Assembly (NCBI GenBank): GCA_027623615.1
Contig: JAQBVH010000061.1
Span: 1 to 10,178 of the forward strand
Origin: Planctomycetota bacterium
GTDB taxonomy: Bacteria; Planctomycetota; UBA1135; GCA-002686595
Direction of reading: 5' to 3'
DNA: 10,178 bases
Positions 1-6,720 of this stretch are shown here, piece by piece; the first letter of the stretch is position 1, and every line of letters begins with the position of its first letter. The notes beneath the pieces are model-generated. The model was not told the origin of the DNA. It searched no databases and saw only the letters and a program-made list of their open reading frames with translations. A program made the position numbers and the translations under genes.

Positions 1-426
1 GGGCAGCTCGCGCTCGACATCGACCTCGATCCCCAGCAGGTCGCGCACGGTGCGTCCGTACTCCACCCGACTCAGCCGCCTGAGGGTCGGCCGACCCGGA
101 TCGGGGGGCGCGGCTGCGAGCAGCGCGGACAGGCCGCGCACGATCGCGAAGCGATCGTCGTCGGGCAGCGGAGCGACGGTCGCCGGCGGCATCTGCGCCG
201 CGCGCACCTGCGCCAGGGCGTCGGCCGCCGTGGCGAGGTCAGCGACGTCCAACGCGGTCAGGTCGAGCCCGGCCTTGGGCCGGGTCCCGCCGTGGCAGGC
301 TCCGCAGTGGGCGCTGAGGAGCGCGCTGAGCTCGCCGGGCCCTTCCGCCGTCTCCTGGGCCAGCGCGGGAGCGATGGTCAGGCCGGTCAGGGCCCAGCGG
401 GCCGCTAGTAGAGCGCGTCCAGCCAC
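1..426 (-). CDS. exported c-type cytochrome / DUF1587-type protein, N-terminal part (cut by window edge)
   Basis: Only the first 142 codons are present; the frame is open to base 1. It starts at a GTG (424-426) inside the last 22 nt of the upstream gene. The residues after that start form a signal peptide: two Arg in the first ten residues, a hydrophobic run and an ALA-Q cleavage site near residue 23. A single heme-binding CGACH sits at residues 41-45, followed by PKAGLDLT at 50-57 and a Met ligand in QMPP at 78-81. Residues 115-131 (LRRLSRVEYGRTVRDLL) match the start of the DUF1587 domain, which in planctomycetes follows a cytochrome c domain and precedes DUF1592/1588/1585 modules. The family is exported and its function is not established; an electron-transfer role is inferred from the heme motif. 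It is probably the last visible gene of the minus-strand operon. No strong ribosome-binding site precedes the GTG, so translation may be coupled to the upstream gene. Confidence 0.85.
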   Translation of the reverse strand, partial: MAGRALLAARWALTGLTIAPALAQETAEGPGELSALLSAHCGACHGGTRPKAGLDLTALDVADLATAADALAQVRAAQMPPATVAPLPDDDRFAIVRGLSALLAAAPPDPGRPTLRRLSRVEYGRTVRDLLGIEVDVERELP

Positions 427-1835
427 TCGAGCAGCTCGTCCCCGAGCTGGTCCGGGTCGAGGCCGAGGACCTCCTCGAGGACGGTCGTCGAGGGCTCCTT
501 GGCGATCCGCGCGAGGATCCCCGGCAGCTCGGCCTTGCGGCCCTCGACCAGGTACGCGCCGAGGGCGTACGAGACGAGCAGCTCGCGCTCGGTCATGTTG
601 TTGACGTCCTTGCCGAGCAGGAACTTCATGTTCGGACGCTGGTTCTGGAGCACGTCCTTGGCCAGCTTGAGCCAGTTGACGTCCGGGTCGCGCAGGTTGT
701 CCGAACGGTCCGCGCCGCGGTCGTAGTCCGACTCGCGCACGAAGAAGCGCAGGCGCGTGCCGCACAGGCGGTACGACAGGTAGAGCCCGATGCCCTCCCA
801 GGCCCAGCCCTGCTTGTCGGTGAGCTGGAACTTGTGCTTGAGCAGCCAGCTGACCGTCTGGCGCGAGACCCCGTCGAGGCGAATCGTCGTGCTCTCGCCC
901 CAGGTGACCATCGAACGCCAGTCGAGCCAGAAGGCGCCGACCGTCTCGAGTCCGGCGCCCTTGCCCTTGGTGTGAGCCTCCGCGACCTCGACCAGCTGCG
1001 CGTTGTCCTCGACCAGGTAGAAGGTCAGGCCCTCGGGGAGCTCGACCTCGATGCCCATGCCCTCGTTGAACAGGACCTGGGCCGCGTTGGCCACCTCGAG
1101 CGCGACCTTGACGTCCTCGTCACCGGTCTTCGAGAAGGCGCGCGCGAGCGGGTTCTTGCCGCTGGCCTCCCAGGTGAGGTCGCCCTCGAAGTCCCGCGGC
1201 TCGAGGTCCTCGAACTTCCCGCCAGCCGTGCGAGAACCGGCGACCAGGTCCTTGAGCTCCTTGCGCCGCTCGTAGCTGGCCTTGACCTCCTTGGAGACCC
1301 ACGGACGGCCCTCCCAACCGGGAACGTGGCCCAGCGCCCGGTGCGCGACCTCGTCCTTGGGGAAGCGCTTGAGGATCAGCTTCATCTCGACCTGGTAGAC
1401 GTCCTGGCCGACGTCGTCCTTGTACTTGGCGAGCAGGGCGTGGACGTTCGTGTGCCAATCGTCGAGCACCTTGGCGACCTGCGCTTCGATCTCGTCGAGG
1501 TCGACGCGTCCGCGGTTGCGCTGGACCTCGGGCTCCTCCGGCTGCTCCCAGGATCCATCCCGGTTGCGCTTGAACCCGAGCGCCTTGCGCGCCTTGAGGT
1601 GCTCGGGATCCGCGGCGACCGCCTCCCGGTAGAGCCGGTCGCGCTCGGCGTACCACTTCTTCTTGTGGCACCACTTGCCGACGTCGTACAGGCCGTCCGC
1701 AAGCGACTTGCGCAGGGCGCTGCGCTCCTCCTCGAAGTCCTCGATCGTCACAGGCGCGGCGATCTCGAGCGCGGCCACCACCGAGGCCCCGCCACCGAAG
1801 AGGACGAGGCCGCACAGCATTGCGAATCGTTTCAT
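405..1835 (-). CDS. exported TPR-like protein with degenerate metallopeptidase-type region, paralog B
   Basis: 476 residues. The frame stays open far upstream, but the ATG at 1833-1835 is preferred: it gives a signal peptide (MKRFAMLCGL..., residues 1 to about 22) and lies 2 nt after the stop of the preceding gene (TGA-TC-ATG), with GGAG 11 nt upstream. Two similar blocks occur: a TPR-like helix pair ending KARKALGFKRNRDGSWEQ (81-98), and another ending VAHRALGHVPGWEGRPWV (163-180). The C-terminal half resembles gluzincin peptidases: KQGWAWEGIGLYLS (341-354) looks like the W-x-x-EG-x-x-x-Y element that follows HExxH in that fold, but the HExxH position reads SRQTVS (324-329), with no zinc ligands. 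I infer a non-catalytic protein, perhaps structural or ligand-binding. It is clearly paralogous to the gene just upstream over its full length. The specific function is unknown. Confidence 0.85.
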   Translation of the reverse strand: MKRFAMLCGLVLFGGGASVVAALEIAAPVTIEDFEEERSALRKSLADGLYDVGKWCHKKKWYAERDRLYREAVAADPEHLKARKALGFKRNRDGSWEQPEEPEVQRNRGRVDLDEIEAQVAKVLDDWHTNVHALLAKYKDDVGQDVYQVEMKLILKRFPKDEVAHRALGHVPGWEGRPWVSKEVKASYERRKELKDLVAGSRTAGGKFEDLEPRDFEGDLTWEASGKNPLARAFSKTGDEDVKVALEVANAAQVLFNEGMGIEVELPEGLTFYLVEDNAQLVEVAEAHTKGKGAGLETVGAFWLDWRSMVTWGESTTIRLDGVSRQTVSWLLKHKFQLTDKQGWAWEGIGLYLSYRLCGTRLRFFVRESDYDRGADRSDNLRDPDVNWLKLAKDVLQNQRPNMKFLLGKDVNNMTERELLVSYALGAYLVEGRKAELPGILARIAKEPSTTVLEEVLGLDPDQLGDELLEWLDALY

Positions 1836-1837
1836 GA

Positions 1838-3235
1838 TCAGCTCATCTCCCCGAGCCACTCGGCGAGCTCGGTCCGCAGGCGATCGATCTTGGTCCCGAG
1901 GACGTCCTCGAGCACGGTGACCGCGGGTTCCTTTCCGAGGCGCCGCAGGATCTCGGGCGCCTTGTCGGCGTGGGCCTCGAGCAGGTAGGCCGCGAGGCCG
2001 TACCCGATCATGAGGTCCACGTCCGTCAGCTGGTTGATGTCCTTGCCAAAGACGAAGACCAGGTTGGGCGGCTTCTCGCCGCTCAGGATCTCGTGGCCCA
2101 TCCGCAGCCAGCTCGCGCCGTTGGCGCGCATGCGCTGGCCGGTCGACTTGTCCTGCTCGACGTACTCGGAGGGTTGCACCGAGTAGCTCAGGCGGGTGCC
2201 GCACAGCTTGTGGGACAGGTAGATGGAGAACCCCTCGTACGCCCAGCCCTGCTCCCCCGAGATCCCGAAGCTGTCGCGCAGCAGGTGATGGATCACCTGG
2301 CTCGAGACCATGTCCAGCCGACCGGCGCGGCTGCTCGTCCCGACCAGGAGCACGTTGCCCCTGGTCCACCAGGACCCCACGCCCTTAACGGACGGGCCCC
2401 GGGCGCCGGGGATGGCCGCGACCAGTCGCGGCAACGGGTCCTGGCCCTCGACGAGGTAGGCGCGCATCCCCGCGGGGAGGCTCGGCGCGTTCCCGAACAC
2501 GTCCGCCAGAAAGGCCGGCGCGGCCTCGATCAGCTCGAGGGCCAGCTCGGCCTCCTGCGCGCCAGCGCTGGTCAGGACCCGACCGGCTCGGGACTCCATG
2601 GCGCCGGCCCACTCGACGCCGCACTCGCGCTCGTAGTCCTCCAGCTCGACCGCGCCGGGCTTGGAGGCCTGCTCGCGCCGGTCCTTGGCGAAGGCCTTGA
2701 TCTGCCGTCGCCGCTCGTGGGCGCGCTTGGCGCCGGGCGTGACCCAGGGCTTGCCGTCCCAGCCCTCGACGTAGCCCAGCTCACGGCGCACCTTGGCGTG
2801 GTCGGGGAAGCGCGCGAGGATCACGCGCAGCTCGCGCTCGCGCTCCGCGGCGGTCAGGTCGTCCTCGTGCTCTTCGATGCAGGCGACCAGCGACTTGGCC
2901 CAGCGCCCCCAGACCTTCTCCTCGCGCTCTTCGAGCTCGTCGAAGTCGACCCGGCCGCTGTTGCGGGAGGGCGCGAACTCCTCGCTCTGCACCCACTCCC
3001 CGCTCTCGCCCTTGACGTACATGAGGGCGTGGCGCGCCTTCTTGTTGTCCGCATCGAGTCCGAGGACCAGCCCGTACATGCGGTCCCGCTCCAGACCATA
3101 CCCCTCATCAGCGCACCACTTGGCGACGGAGATCAGGTCGTTCGCGGTCCTGGTCAGGACCTTGTCCTTGGCCTTGTCGAACGCGTCACCCGGGCAGAGG
3201 GTGAGCGCAGCGAGGGTCAACGCGGCAAGCAGCAT
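1838..3235 (-). CDS. exported TPR-like protein with degenerate metallopeptidase-type region, paralog A
   Basis: 465 residues, starting at the ATG at 3233-3235 with an AGGA 7 nt upstream. Residues 1 to about 18 form a hydrophobic export signal (MLLAALTLAALTLCPGDA). LTLC is a poor lipobox because Leu precedes Cys, so lipidation is doubtful. The architecture matches the downstream paralog: a TPR-like block with ERDRMY (49-54) and KARHAL (66-71), the conserved RN.GRVDFDE (91-100), a second block ending RELGYVEGWDGKPWV (151-165), then EQGWAYEGFSIYLSHKLCGT (328-347). The expected HExxH site reads SSQVIH (311-316): the first His and the Glu are gone and only one His remains. Shared C-terminal features are GKD.N..T (397-404) and KEP..TVLE.VLG (435-447). 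The pair probably arose by tandem duplication and divergence. The gluzincin relationship is inferred from the motif layout, and no activity should be assumed. Confidence 0.85.
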   Translation of the reverse strand: MLLAALTLAALTLCPGDAFDKAKDKVLTRTANDLISVAKWCADEGYGLERDRMYGLVLGLDADNKKARHALMYVKGESGEWVQSEEFAPSRNSGRVDFDELEEREEKVWGRWAKSLVACIEEHEDDLTAAERERELRVILARFPDHAKVRRELGYVEGWDGKPWVTPGAKRAHERRRQIKAFAKDRREQASKPGAVELEDYERECGVEWAGAMESRAGRVLTSAGAQEAELALELIEAAPAFLADVFGNAPSLPAGMRAYLVEGQDPLPRLVAAIPGARGPSVKGVGSWWTRGNVLLVGTSSRAGRLDMVSSQVIHHLLRDSFGISGEQGWAYEGFSIYLSHKLCGTRLSYSVQPSEYVEQDKSTGQRMRANGASWLRMGHEILSGEKPPNLVFVFGKDINQLTDVDLMIGYGLAAYLLEAHADKAPEILRRLGKEPAVTVLEDVLGTKIDRLRTELAEWLGEMS

Positions 3236-3242
3236 CGCCCGA

Positions 3243-3246
3243 TCCT
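3243..3246 (-). promoter_or_regulatory. ribosome-binding site for the gene at 1838-3235
   Basis: AGGA on the minus strand, 7 nt before the ATG at 3233-3235, inside the 20-nt gap after the upstream gene's stop. It supports the chosen start. The same motif and spacing occur before the oxidase subunit gene at 4431. Confidence 0.5.
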
Positions 3247-3255
3247 AGCAGCCGG

Positions 3256-4362
3256 TCAGCGGCCGGTGACGACCCGGGGTGTCTCGATCCCGTAGGCGTT
3301 CGCGCCGGCCAGGGTGCGGGACTCCCCGCGGACGGCCTGGGCCGGTCCGGCATGCACGCACCAGTTGCCCTCGAAGCGGGCCTCCTGTTCGGGCTGGCCG
3401 CGCACTACGAACGCGGTCCTCTCGCACAGGAACGTGTTGCGCTCGACGCTGATCCAGGTGCCAGCCACGTTGGTCCCGTCGCCCCGGTCCCGCCCCCCGT
3501 GCATGTCGAACAGGTGCGAGAGGCTGGCGCCCCGCTCCACGTTGTGGGCGGCCCGGTAGCCTCCGCCGGCCCGGCCGGTCGCGGCGATCGAGTGACGGTT
3601 CCAGTCGAACAGGTTGTGGGTGATCTCGGCCTCGGCCAGGTCGAGGCAGACGCCGTAGCCGAGGCCCTGGCGCTGGCAATGGTGGATGAAGTTGTGGTGT
3701 ACGCGGTGACCGGTCCCCCCCCGCAGGAAGACCCCCGCGTGGCTCCAGCCTGCGAGCTCACAGCCGTCCACCTCGAGCCGCGACGCGCGGGTCTCGATCC
3801 CATCCGAGGTCGGCAGCCCGTAGTAGTAGTCGGGGTCGCGCTCGCGGGTACCTTGATAGGCGCGCCGGTGATGGTCCAGCCGTCGCTCCGCGTCCGGCCC
3901 CTGCAGGCGCAGCCCGCTGAGCCGTGCGTCGTCCCCCGTCACCCGAATCAGCGGCCGGGTCAGCAGCGCATCGCTGAACAGGAGCGCGCCGGGCGACCCC
4001 TCCACGCCCCGGTCGCTCGCCAGGGTCACGCCGCCGGGCAGCTCGAGCACGAGCGCTTCGATGAAGACCATGCCGGTGAGGTCGATCACCACGTCACCGG
4101 GCAGGAAGATCACCTCTCCGGGTACGGCCCCCGCCAACGCCTGCAGCAGGCCATCGAGGTCACGTACCTGGTGGTCCCCGCTCCGAATCCCGGCGACGTA
4201 GCCCGCGCCACCTCCGATCGATCCGCGTTCGTCGGCGGCCGCGCCGAAGGTCTGCCCATCGACTTCGACGCTGGTGACCGCCGGGCAGGTCGTGTCCGCG
4301 CCGTACAGGCCGCCTTCGGACGCGGGAACGAGGAGCAGGGTCGTGAGCAGGAGGGTCGCCAT
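3256..4362 (-). CDS. exported right-handed beta-helix (pectate-lyase-like) protein
   Basis: 368 residues from the ATG at 4360-4362, which gives a short hydrophobic signal (MATLLLTTLLLVPASEGG). A GTG at 4426-4428 would add 22 residues including several Arg. It is possible, but it would leave only 2 nt to the divergent gene at 4431. Residues 68-98 (DLDGLLQALAG, EVIFLPGDVVIDLTG) form the N-terminal cap typical of pectate-lyase-like parallel beta-helices, followed by GGVTLASDRG (110-119). From about 188 to 315 there are successive coils with turn motifs such as HHNFIHH (222-228), THNLFDWNRHSI (248-259) and LFDMHGGRDRGDGTN (284-298). The family includes polysaccharide lyases and other carbohydrate-active or structural proteins. 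No catalytic residue can be assigned here, so the substrate is unknown. It heads the minus-strand gene cluster and lies 20 nt upstream of the next gene. Confidence 0.8.
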   Translation of the reverse strand: MATLLLTTLLLVPASEGGLYGADTTCPAVTSVEVDGQTFGAAADERGSIGGGAGYVAGIRSGDHQVRDLDGLLQALAGAVPGEVIFLPGDVVIDLTGMVFIEALVLELPGGVTLASDRGVEGSPGALLFSDALLTRPLIRVTGDDARLSGLRLQGPDAERRLDHHRRAYQGTRERDPDYYYGLPTSDGIETRASRLEVDGCELAGWSHAGVFLRGGTGHRVHHNFIHHCQRQGLGYGVCLDLAEAEITHNLFDWNRHSIAATGRAGGGYRAAHNVERGASLSHLFDMHGGRDRGDGTNVAGTWISVERNTFLCERTAFVVRGQPEQEARFEGNWCVHAGPAQAVRGESRTLAGANAYGIETPRVVTGR

Positions 4363-4419
4363 GCCGCCATTGGACCACCCGCGCGCATTCACACGCTCGG
4401 CAACGTGTTCCCGTGACCT

Positions 4420-4423
4420 AGGA
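4420..4423 (+). promoter_or_regulatory. ribosome-binding site for the oxidase subunit III gene
   Basis: AGGA followed by a 7-nt spacer before the ATG at 4431. It supports the long N-terminus of the subunit III protein. The 68-bp divergent gap (4363-4430) must also hold the promoters of both flanking genes, but I could not assign convincing -35/-10 boxes. Confidence 0.5.
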
Positions 4424-4430
4424 TTCACCC

Positions 4431-5129
4431 ATGACCTCGCTCGGATCGGATCCCGGCGCGACCGGCGTGCTCGATCGGCCCCGGCGGCGTCGCAGCTCCG
4501 GTTACCCGCCTGCGGGCAACGGAGGCGAGGACGACGGCGGCGACGGTTGGAACGGAGAGCCCGACCCGTCTCCTGACGATTCGCAGGGCGCGCACCATGC
4601 CAAGGGCGAATTTGCCCTGCGCCTGGCGATGGTCGCCATCAGCGCCCTCTTTCTCGTCTTCCTCGCGCTGCTCTGGAACACCCGCCGACAGGCGCAGAGC
4701 TGGCCGCCGCCGGGCGCGCCCTCGCCCCCGGCAGCCCTCTGGGTCAGCACGCTGCTCCTGGCTGCCTCGAGCCTGAGCTTGACCCGCGCTGCCCTGCTGA
4801 CCCAGCGAGAACGGGGCTCCGGTCGCAGGTGGCTCGCCATCACCCTCGCGCTCGGACTGGGCTTCCTGGTCGGGCAAGCCTGGGCGATCCGTGAGTGGAT
4901 CGAAGCGGGTGTCGCGCCCAGGGACGGGGGCTACGGCGCGCTCTTCTACCTGCTCCTCGGGGCGCACGGCGCTCACGTGCTCGTCGGGCTGGTCGACCTC
5001 ACGCGCCTGACCCTGCGCGCGAGCCCGCCATCCGCTCCCAGGGTGCGCATGAGCGGCACCTACTGGCACTTCATGGGCGTGCTTTGGGCGTGTGTCTTCG
5101 TCCTGCTCTGGTGGCCGGAGGCGGCATGA
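4431..5129 (+). CDS. ctaE: heme-copper (cytochrome c) oxidase subunit III
   Basis: 232 residues. Subunit III is the non-catalytic membrane subunit of aa3/caa3-type terminal oxidases, in the cytoplasmic membrane. There are five hydrophobic spans: about 62-83, 101-123, 134-152, 168-191 and 210-229, which fits five-span bacterial forms. Family signatures are WPPPGAP (91-97) just before span 2, a serine-rich ASSLSLTRA (112-120), LLLGAHGAHVLVGLVDL (174-190) with His179 and His182, and GTYWHFMGVLWACVFVLLWW (209-228) with the conserved Y-W-H-F. The first 60 residues are polar and rich in Gly/Asp (GGEDDGGDGW, 31-40), a type of extension I associate with planctomycete subunit III. No subunit I, II or heme-assembly gene is nearby, so this copy is detached from its operon or belongs to a dispersed set. 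Its stop overlaps the start of the next small gene (ATGA). Subunit III identity is firm; the symbol could equally be coxC. Confidence 0.9.
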   Translation: MTSLGSDPGATGVLDRPRRRRSSGYPPAGNGGEDDGGDGWNGEPDPSPDDSQGAHHAKGEFALRLAMVAISALFLVFLALLWNTRRQAQSWPPPGAPSPPAALWVSTLLLAASSLSLTRAALLTQRERGSGRRWLAITLALGLGFLVGQAWAIREWIEAGVAPRDGGYGALFYLLLGAHGAHVLVGLVDLTRLTLRASPPSAPRVRMSGTYWHFMGVLWACVFVLLWWPEAA

Positions 5130-5230
5130 GCGAGCTGGACCCCGAAGCCCGCGGCGTGATCGCCATCGTGCTGATCGGCGTCGCGATCGGATTCGGCCTC
5201 CTGACCTGGATCCTCGCGACCGGCCTCTAG
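5126..5230 (+). CDS. 34-residue single-span membrane protein coupled to oxidase subunit III
   Basis: The ATG at 5126-5128 overlaps the stop of the subunit III gene (ATGA) and the frame ends at TAG 5228-5230. The product has a short acidic head (MSELDPEARG, 1-10) and one continuous hydrophobic span (VIAIVLIGVAIGFGLLTWIL, 11-30). The ATGA overlap is the classic arrangement for translational coupling, and a strong hairpin begins at the stop codon, so the frame ends exactly where the transcript appears to end. By position and topology it could be a small accessory subunit or stabiliser of the oxidase, comparable in size to known one-span oxidase microproteins. I recognise no specific family. Such a short frame could occur by chance, but hydrophobicity, coupling and placement together make it likely real. 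Confidence 0.65.
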   Translation: MSELDPEARGVIAIVLIGVAIGFGLLTWILATGL

Positions 5231-5268
5231 TGGTGTGATTCACTCTGATGGAGAGTGAATCACACCAC
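5230..5268. terminator. 17-bp perfect hairpin between convergent genes (candidate bidirectional terminator)
   Basis: Left arm 5230-5246 (GTGGTGTGATTCACTCT) pairs perfectly with right arm 5252-5268, around a 5-nt loop GATGG. The stem is clearly AT-richer than its surroundings. It lies between the stop of the small gene at 5230 and the stop of the convergent gene at 5297. There is no T-run on either strand, so it is not a textbook intrinsic terminator. It may work bidirectionally, stabilise 3' ends, or be a repeated palindrome. The arms also contain GTGATTCAC and GTGAATCAC, each symmetric about its centre, so a protein-binding site is another possibility. Confidence 0.6.
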
Positions 5269-5296
5269 CAGTACTAGGCCGGCCAGGGCGCGACGC

Positions 5297-6613
5297 CTAC
5301 TTCAAGAACCCGTTGCGGTGGTACTCCATGTACACACCGACGAAGGCCTCGACCTGGTTCGCCCATTGGCTGCCGAAGGCGAGGGTCAGCACGTGCCGCG
5401 CCAGCGCCTCCGAGGCCGGCACGGACTCGCCACGACCCTCGAGCGGCTGGGTCAAGAGGCGCGCGTAGGCTCCGCCGCCGGCCTGGGCGATGCGCATGAA
5501 GGCGCGCTCGGTCACGTTCGGTACACCAGCGGCGCCGACACCGACCGCTGCGGTGACGAAGGGCCGGGTGACGGTGCGCGTGCGGCCGCGCTGCTGCTGC
5601 GTCAGGTCGGTCGGGTCGACGCCAAATGGCTTCTCGCGCGCGTCCCTGGCGATTCGAATGGCGGCGTCGATGTCCTTCGGCGGCGCGTCGCCAAAGACGA
5701 CGATCAGCTTGTTCGTGCCGCGTTCCCAGCCGAACTTCTGGTCGAGGGCAACCTCGAGGCCCGCCTCGACGGCCTCGGGGTAGTCGCCGCCGCCCGCGGC
5801 CACGGTCCGCTCGAGTCGCTTCTTCACCCGGTCCGGATGCTTGCTCAGGGGCTCGAGCACCTTCGCGCCGTCGGAGTAGTCGACGAAGTCCTTGTACTCG
5901 ACCAGCCCCATGCGGAACCTGGGCGAGATGCCGCTCAGCAGTACGACCAGGTCGTCGATCGAGTCGCGAGCTGCGTCGATCGTGGGCTGCATCGAGCCGG
6001 TCGTGTCGAGGCAGATGCAGAGGTCGAGGCCCGCCTCGTAGAGGTCGAAGGCCCGGTCGACGTGCCCCATCGAGGTCGTGCGCCGGCCGCCCTCCGGCGC
6101 GGGAGGCGGAATCCAGGGCTCGACGGCCCAGGTCGCGTGCTCCGCGCGCCAGACGCGGCTCCAGTCGGCGGCGCCCTGGACCTCGGCGTCCGGGAAGATG
6201 CGAAAGAGGATGTCCGCGACCTTGGCCGCGTAGACCTCGTGCCGCTCCCCGGCCTGCTCCTTGCAGAGCTCGGCGACCAGCTCCGGGGTCGCGATCGTGC
6301 GCAGCGCCGCGGGCTCGGTGCGCAGCAAGCTCTCGAGGGCGTAGATGCGCAGCTCCTTCTCCTTGCTCTGCAGCCCGTGCACCACCATGGCGCTGCCCTC
6401 CGGATGCCAGCGTGGGCCCAGGCTGAGCAGCAGGAAACCCCGCAGCGCCCAGTGCTTGGAGCGCTCGTAGCGCACGGCCAGGCCCCTGGTCTGGGACTCG
6501 GTCAAGCCCGGTGCGAACTGCGCGGAGTCAGCGGCCTGCCCGGTGTCTCCCCCCTGGGCGTGCAAGGCCCCCAGGAGCACGGGCAGGACGAGGAGGGAGT
6601 GCAGCAGTCGCAT
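5297..6613 (-). CDS. exported von Willebrand factor type A domain protein
   Basis: 438 residues with a signal peptide (MRLLHSLLVLPVLLGALHA-Q, cleavage near 19/20). Residues about 50-140 are helical with HEAT-like spacing (ALRGFLLLSLG, IYALESLLRTEP). The vWA domain spans about 195-385. LDLCICLDTTGSM (196-208) carries the metal-ion-dependent adhesion site D203-T-T-G-S207, GGGDYPEAVEAGL (274-286) supplies a second metal-site loop, and KLIVVFGDAPPKD (302-314) is the fourth strand and its loop. vWA domains bind protein partners through a divalent cation. With a signal peptide and no other enzymatic motif, this is probably an exported binding or adhesion protein, with the partner unknown. It stands alone: a hairpin lies beyond its 3' end and a terminator of the upstream gene lies before its start. 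No clear ribosome-binding site precedes the ATG. Confidence 0.85.
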   Translation of the reverse strand: MRLLHSLLVLPVLLGALHAQGGDTGQAADSAQFAPGLTESQTRGLAVRYERSKHWALRGFLLLSLGPRWHPEGSAMVVHGLQSKEKELRIYALESLLRTEPAALRTIATPELVAELCKEQAGERHEVYAAKVADILFRIFPDAEVQGAADWSRVWRAEHATWAVEPWIPPPAPEGGRRTTSMGHVDRAFDLYEAGLDLCICLDTTGSMQPTIDAARDSIDDLVVLLSGISPRFRMGLVEYKDFVDYSDGAKVLEPLSKHPDRVKKRLERTVAAGGGDYPEAVEAGLEVALDQKFGWERGTNKLIVVFGDAPPKDIDAAIRIARDAREKPFGVDPTDLTQQQRGRTRTVTRPFVTAAVGVGAAGVPNVTERAFMRIAQAGGGAYARLLTQPLEGRGESVPASEALARHVLTLAFGSQWANQVEAFVGVYMEYHRNGFLK

Positions 6614-6661
6614 GGACGCCGAGAGTATCCACGCCGCCTGGCGCAGTGACCACGCGCCTGC

Positions 6662-6702
6662 AAAAAGGAGCAGCCCCGCCCCCTGCTCTCAGGGGTCGGG
6701 GC
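6662..6702 (-). terminator. intrinsic terminator of the gene at 6721-8301
   Basis: Reading the minus strand, GCCCCGACCCCTG (6702-6690), loop AGAG (6689-6686) and CAGGGGGCGGGGC (6685-6673) form a 13-position stem with one mismatch. A short spacer and TTTTT (6666-6662) follow. It starts about 18 nt after the TGA at 6721-6723. GC-rich stem, tetraloop and T-run match a rho-independent terminator. It separates the upstream gene from the vWA gene. Confidence 0.8.
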
Positions 6703-6720
6703 CGCGTGATTGCGATCAGG

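Noticed and set aside
1836..2369. Upstream extension of the frame ending at 405 (178 more residues)
   Set aside because: It overlaps the paralog gene, is Arg/Pro-rich and domainless, and the ATG at 1835 gives a signal peptide directly after the preceding stop.
1970..3295. Long plus-strand open frame of 441 codons
   Set aside because: It is antisense to a well-supported paralog gene, its product is Leu/Ala/Gly-rich without motifs, and it is explained by codon bias of the minus-strand gene.
4391..4408. ACACG...CGTGT inverted repeat in the divergent gap as an operator
   Set aside because: Only 5 bp per arm with an 8-nt gap, expected by chance in GC-rich DNA; no supporting promoter boxes.
4500..4521. 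GTTACCCGC/GCGGGCAAC hairpin near the start of the subunit III gene
   Set aside because: It lies in the Gly-rich coding segment, has a mismatch and a 2-nt loop, and is explained by codon composition.
5255..6649. 464-codon plus-strand frame opposite the vWA gene
   Set aside because: Shadow frame; the minus strand carries a signal peptide and MIDAS motifs.
6624..6652. Sigma70-like promoter TGGTCA-N17-GATACT (minus strand) before the vWA gene
   Set aside because: Each box matches only 4 of 6 positions, and the implied start would leave almost no leader. Possible but not supportable by eye.
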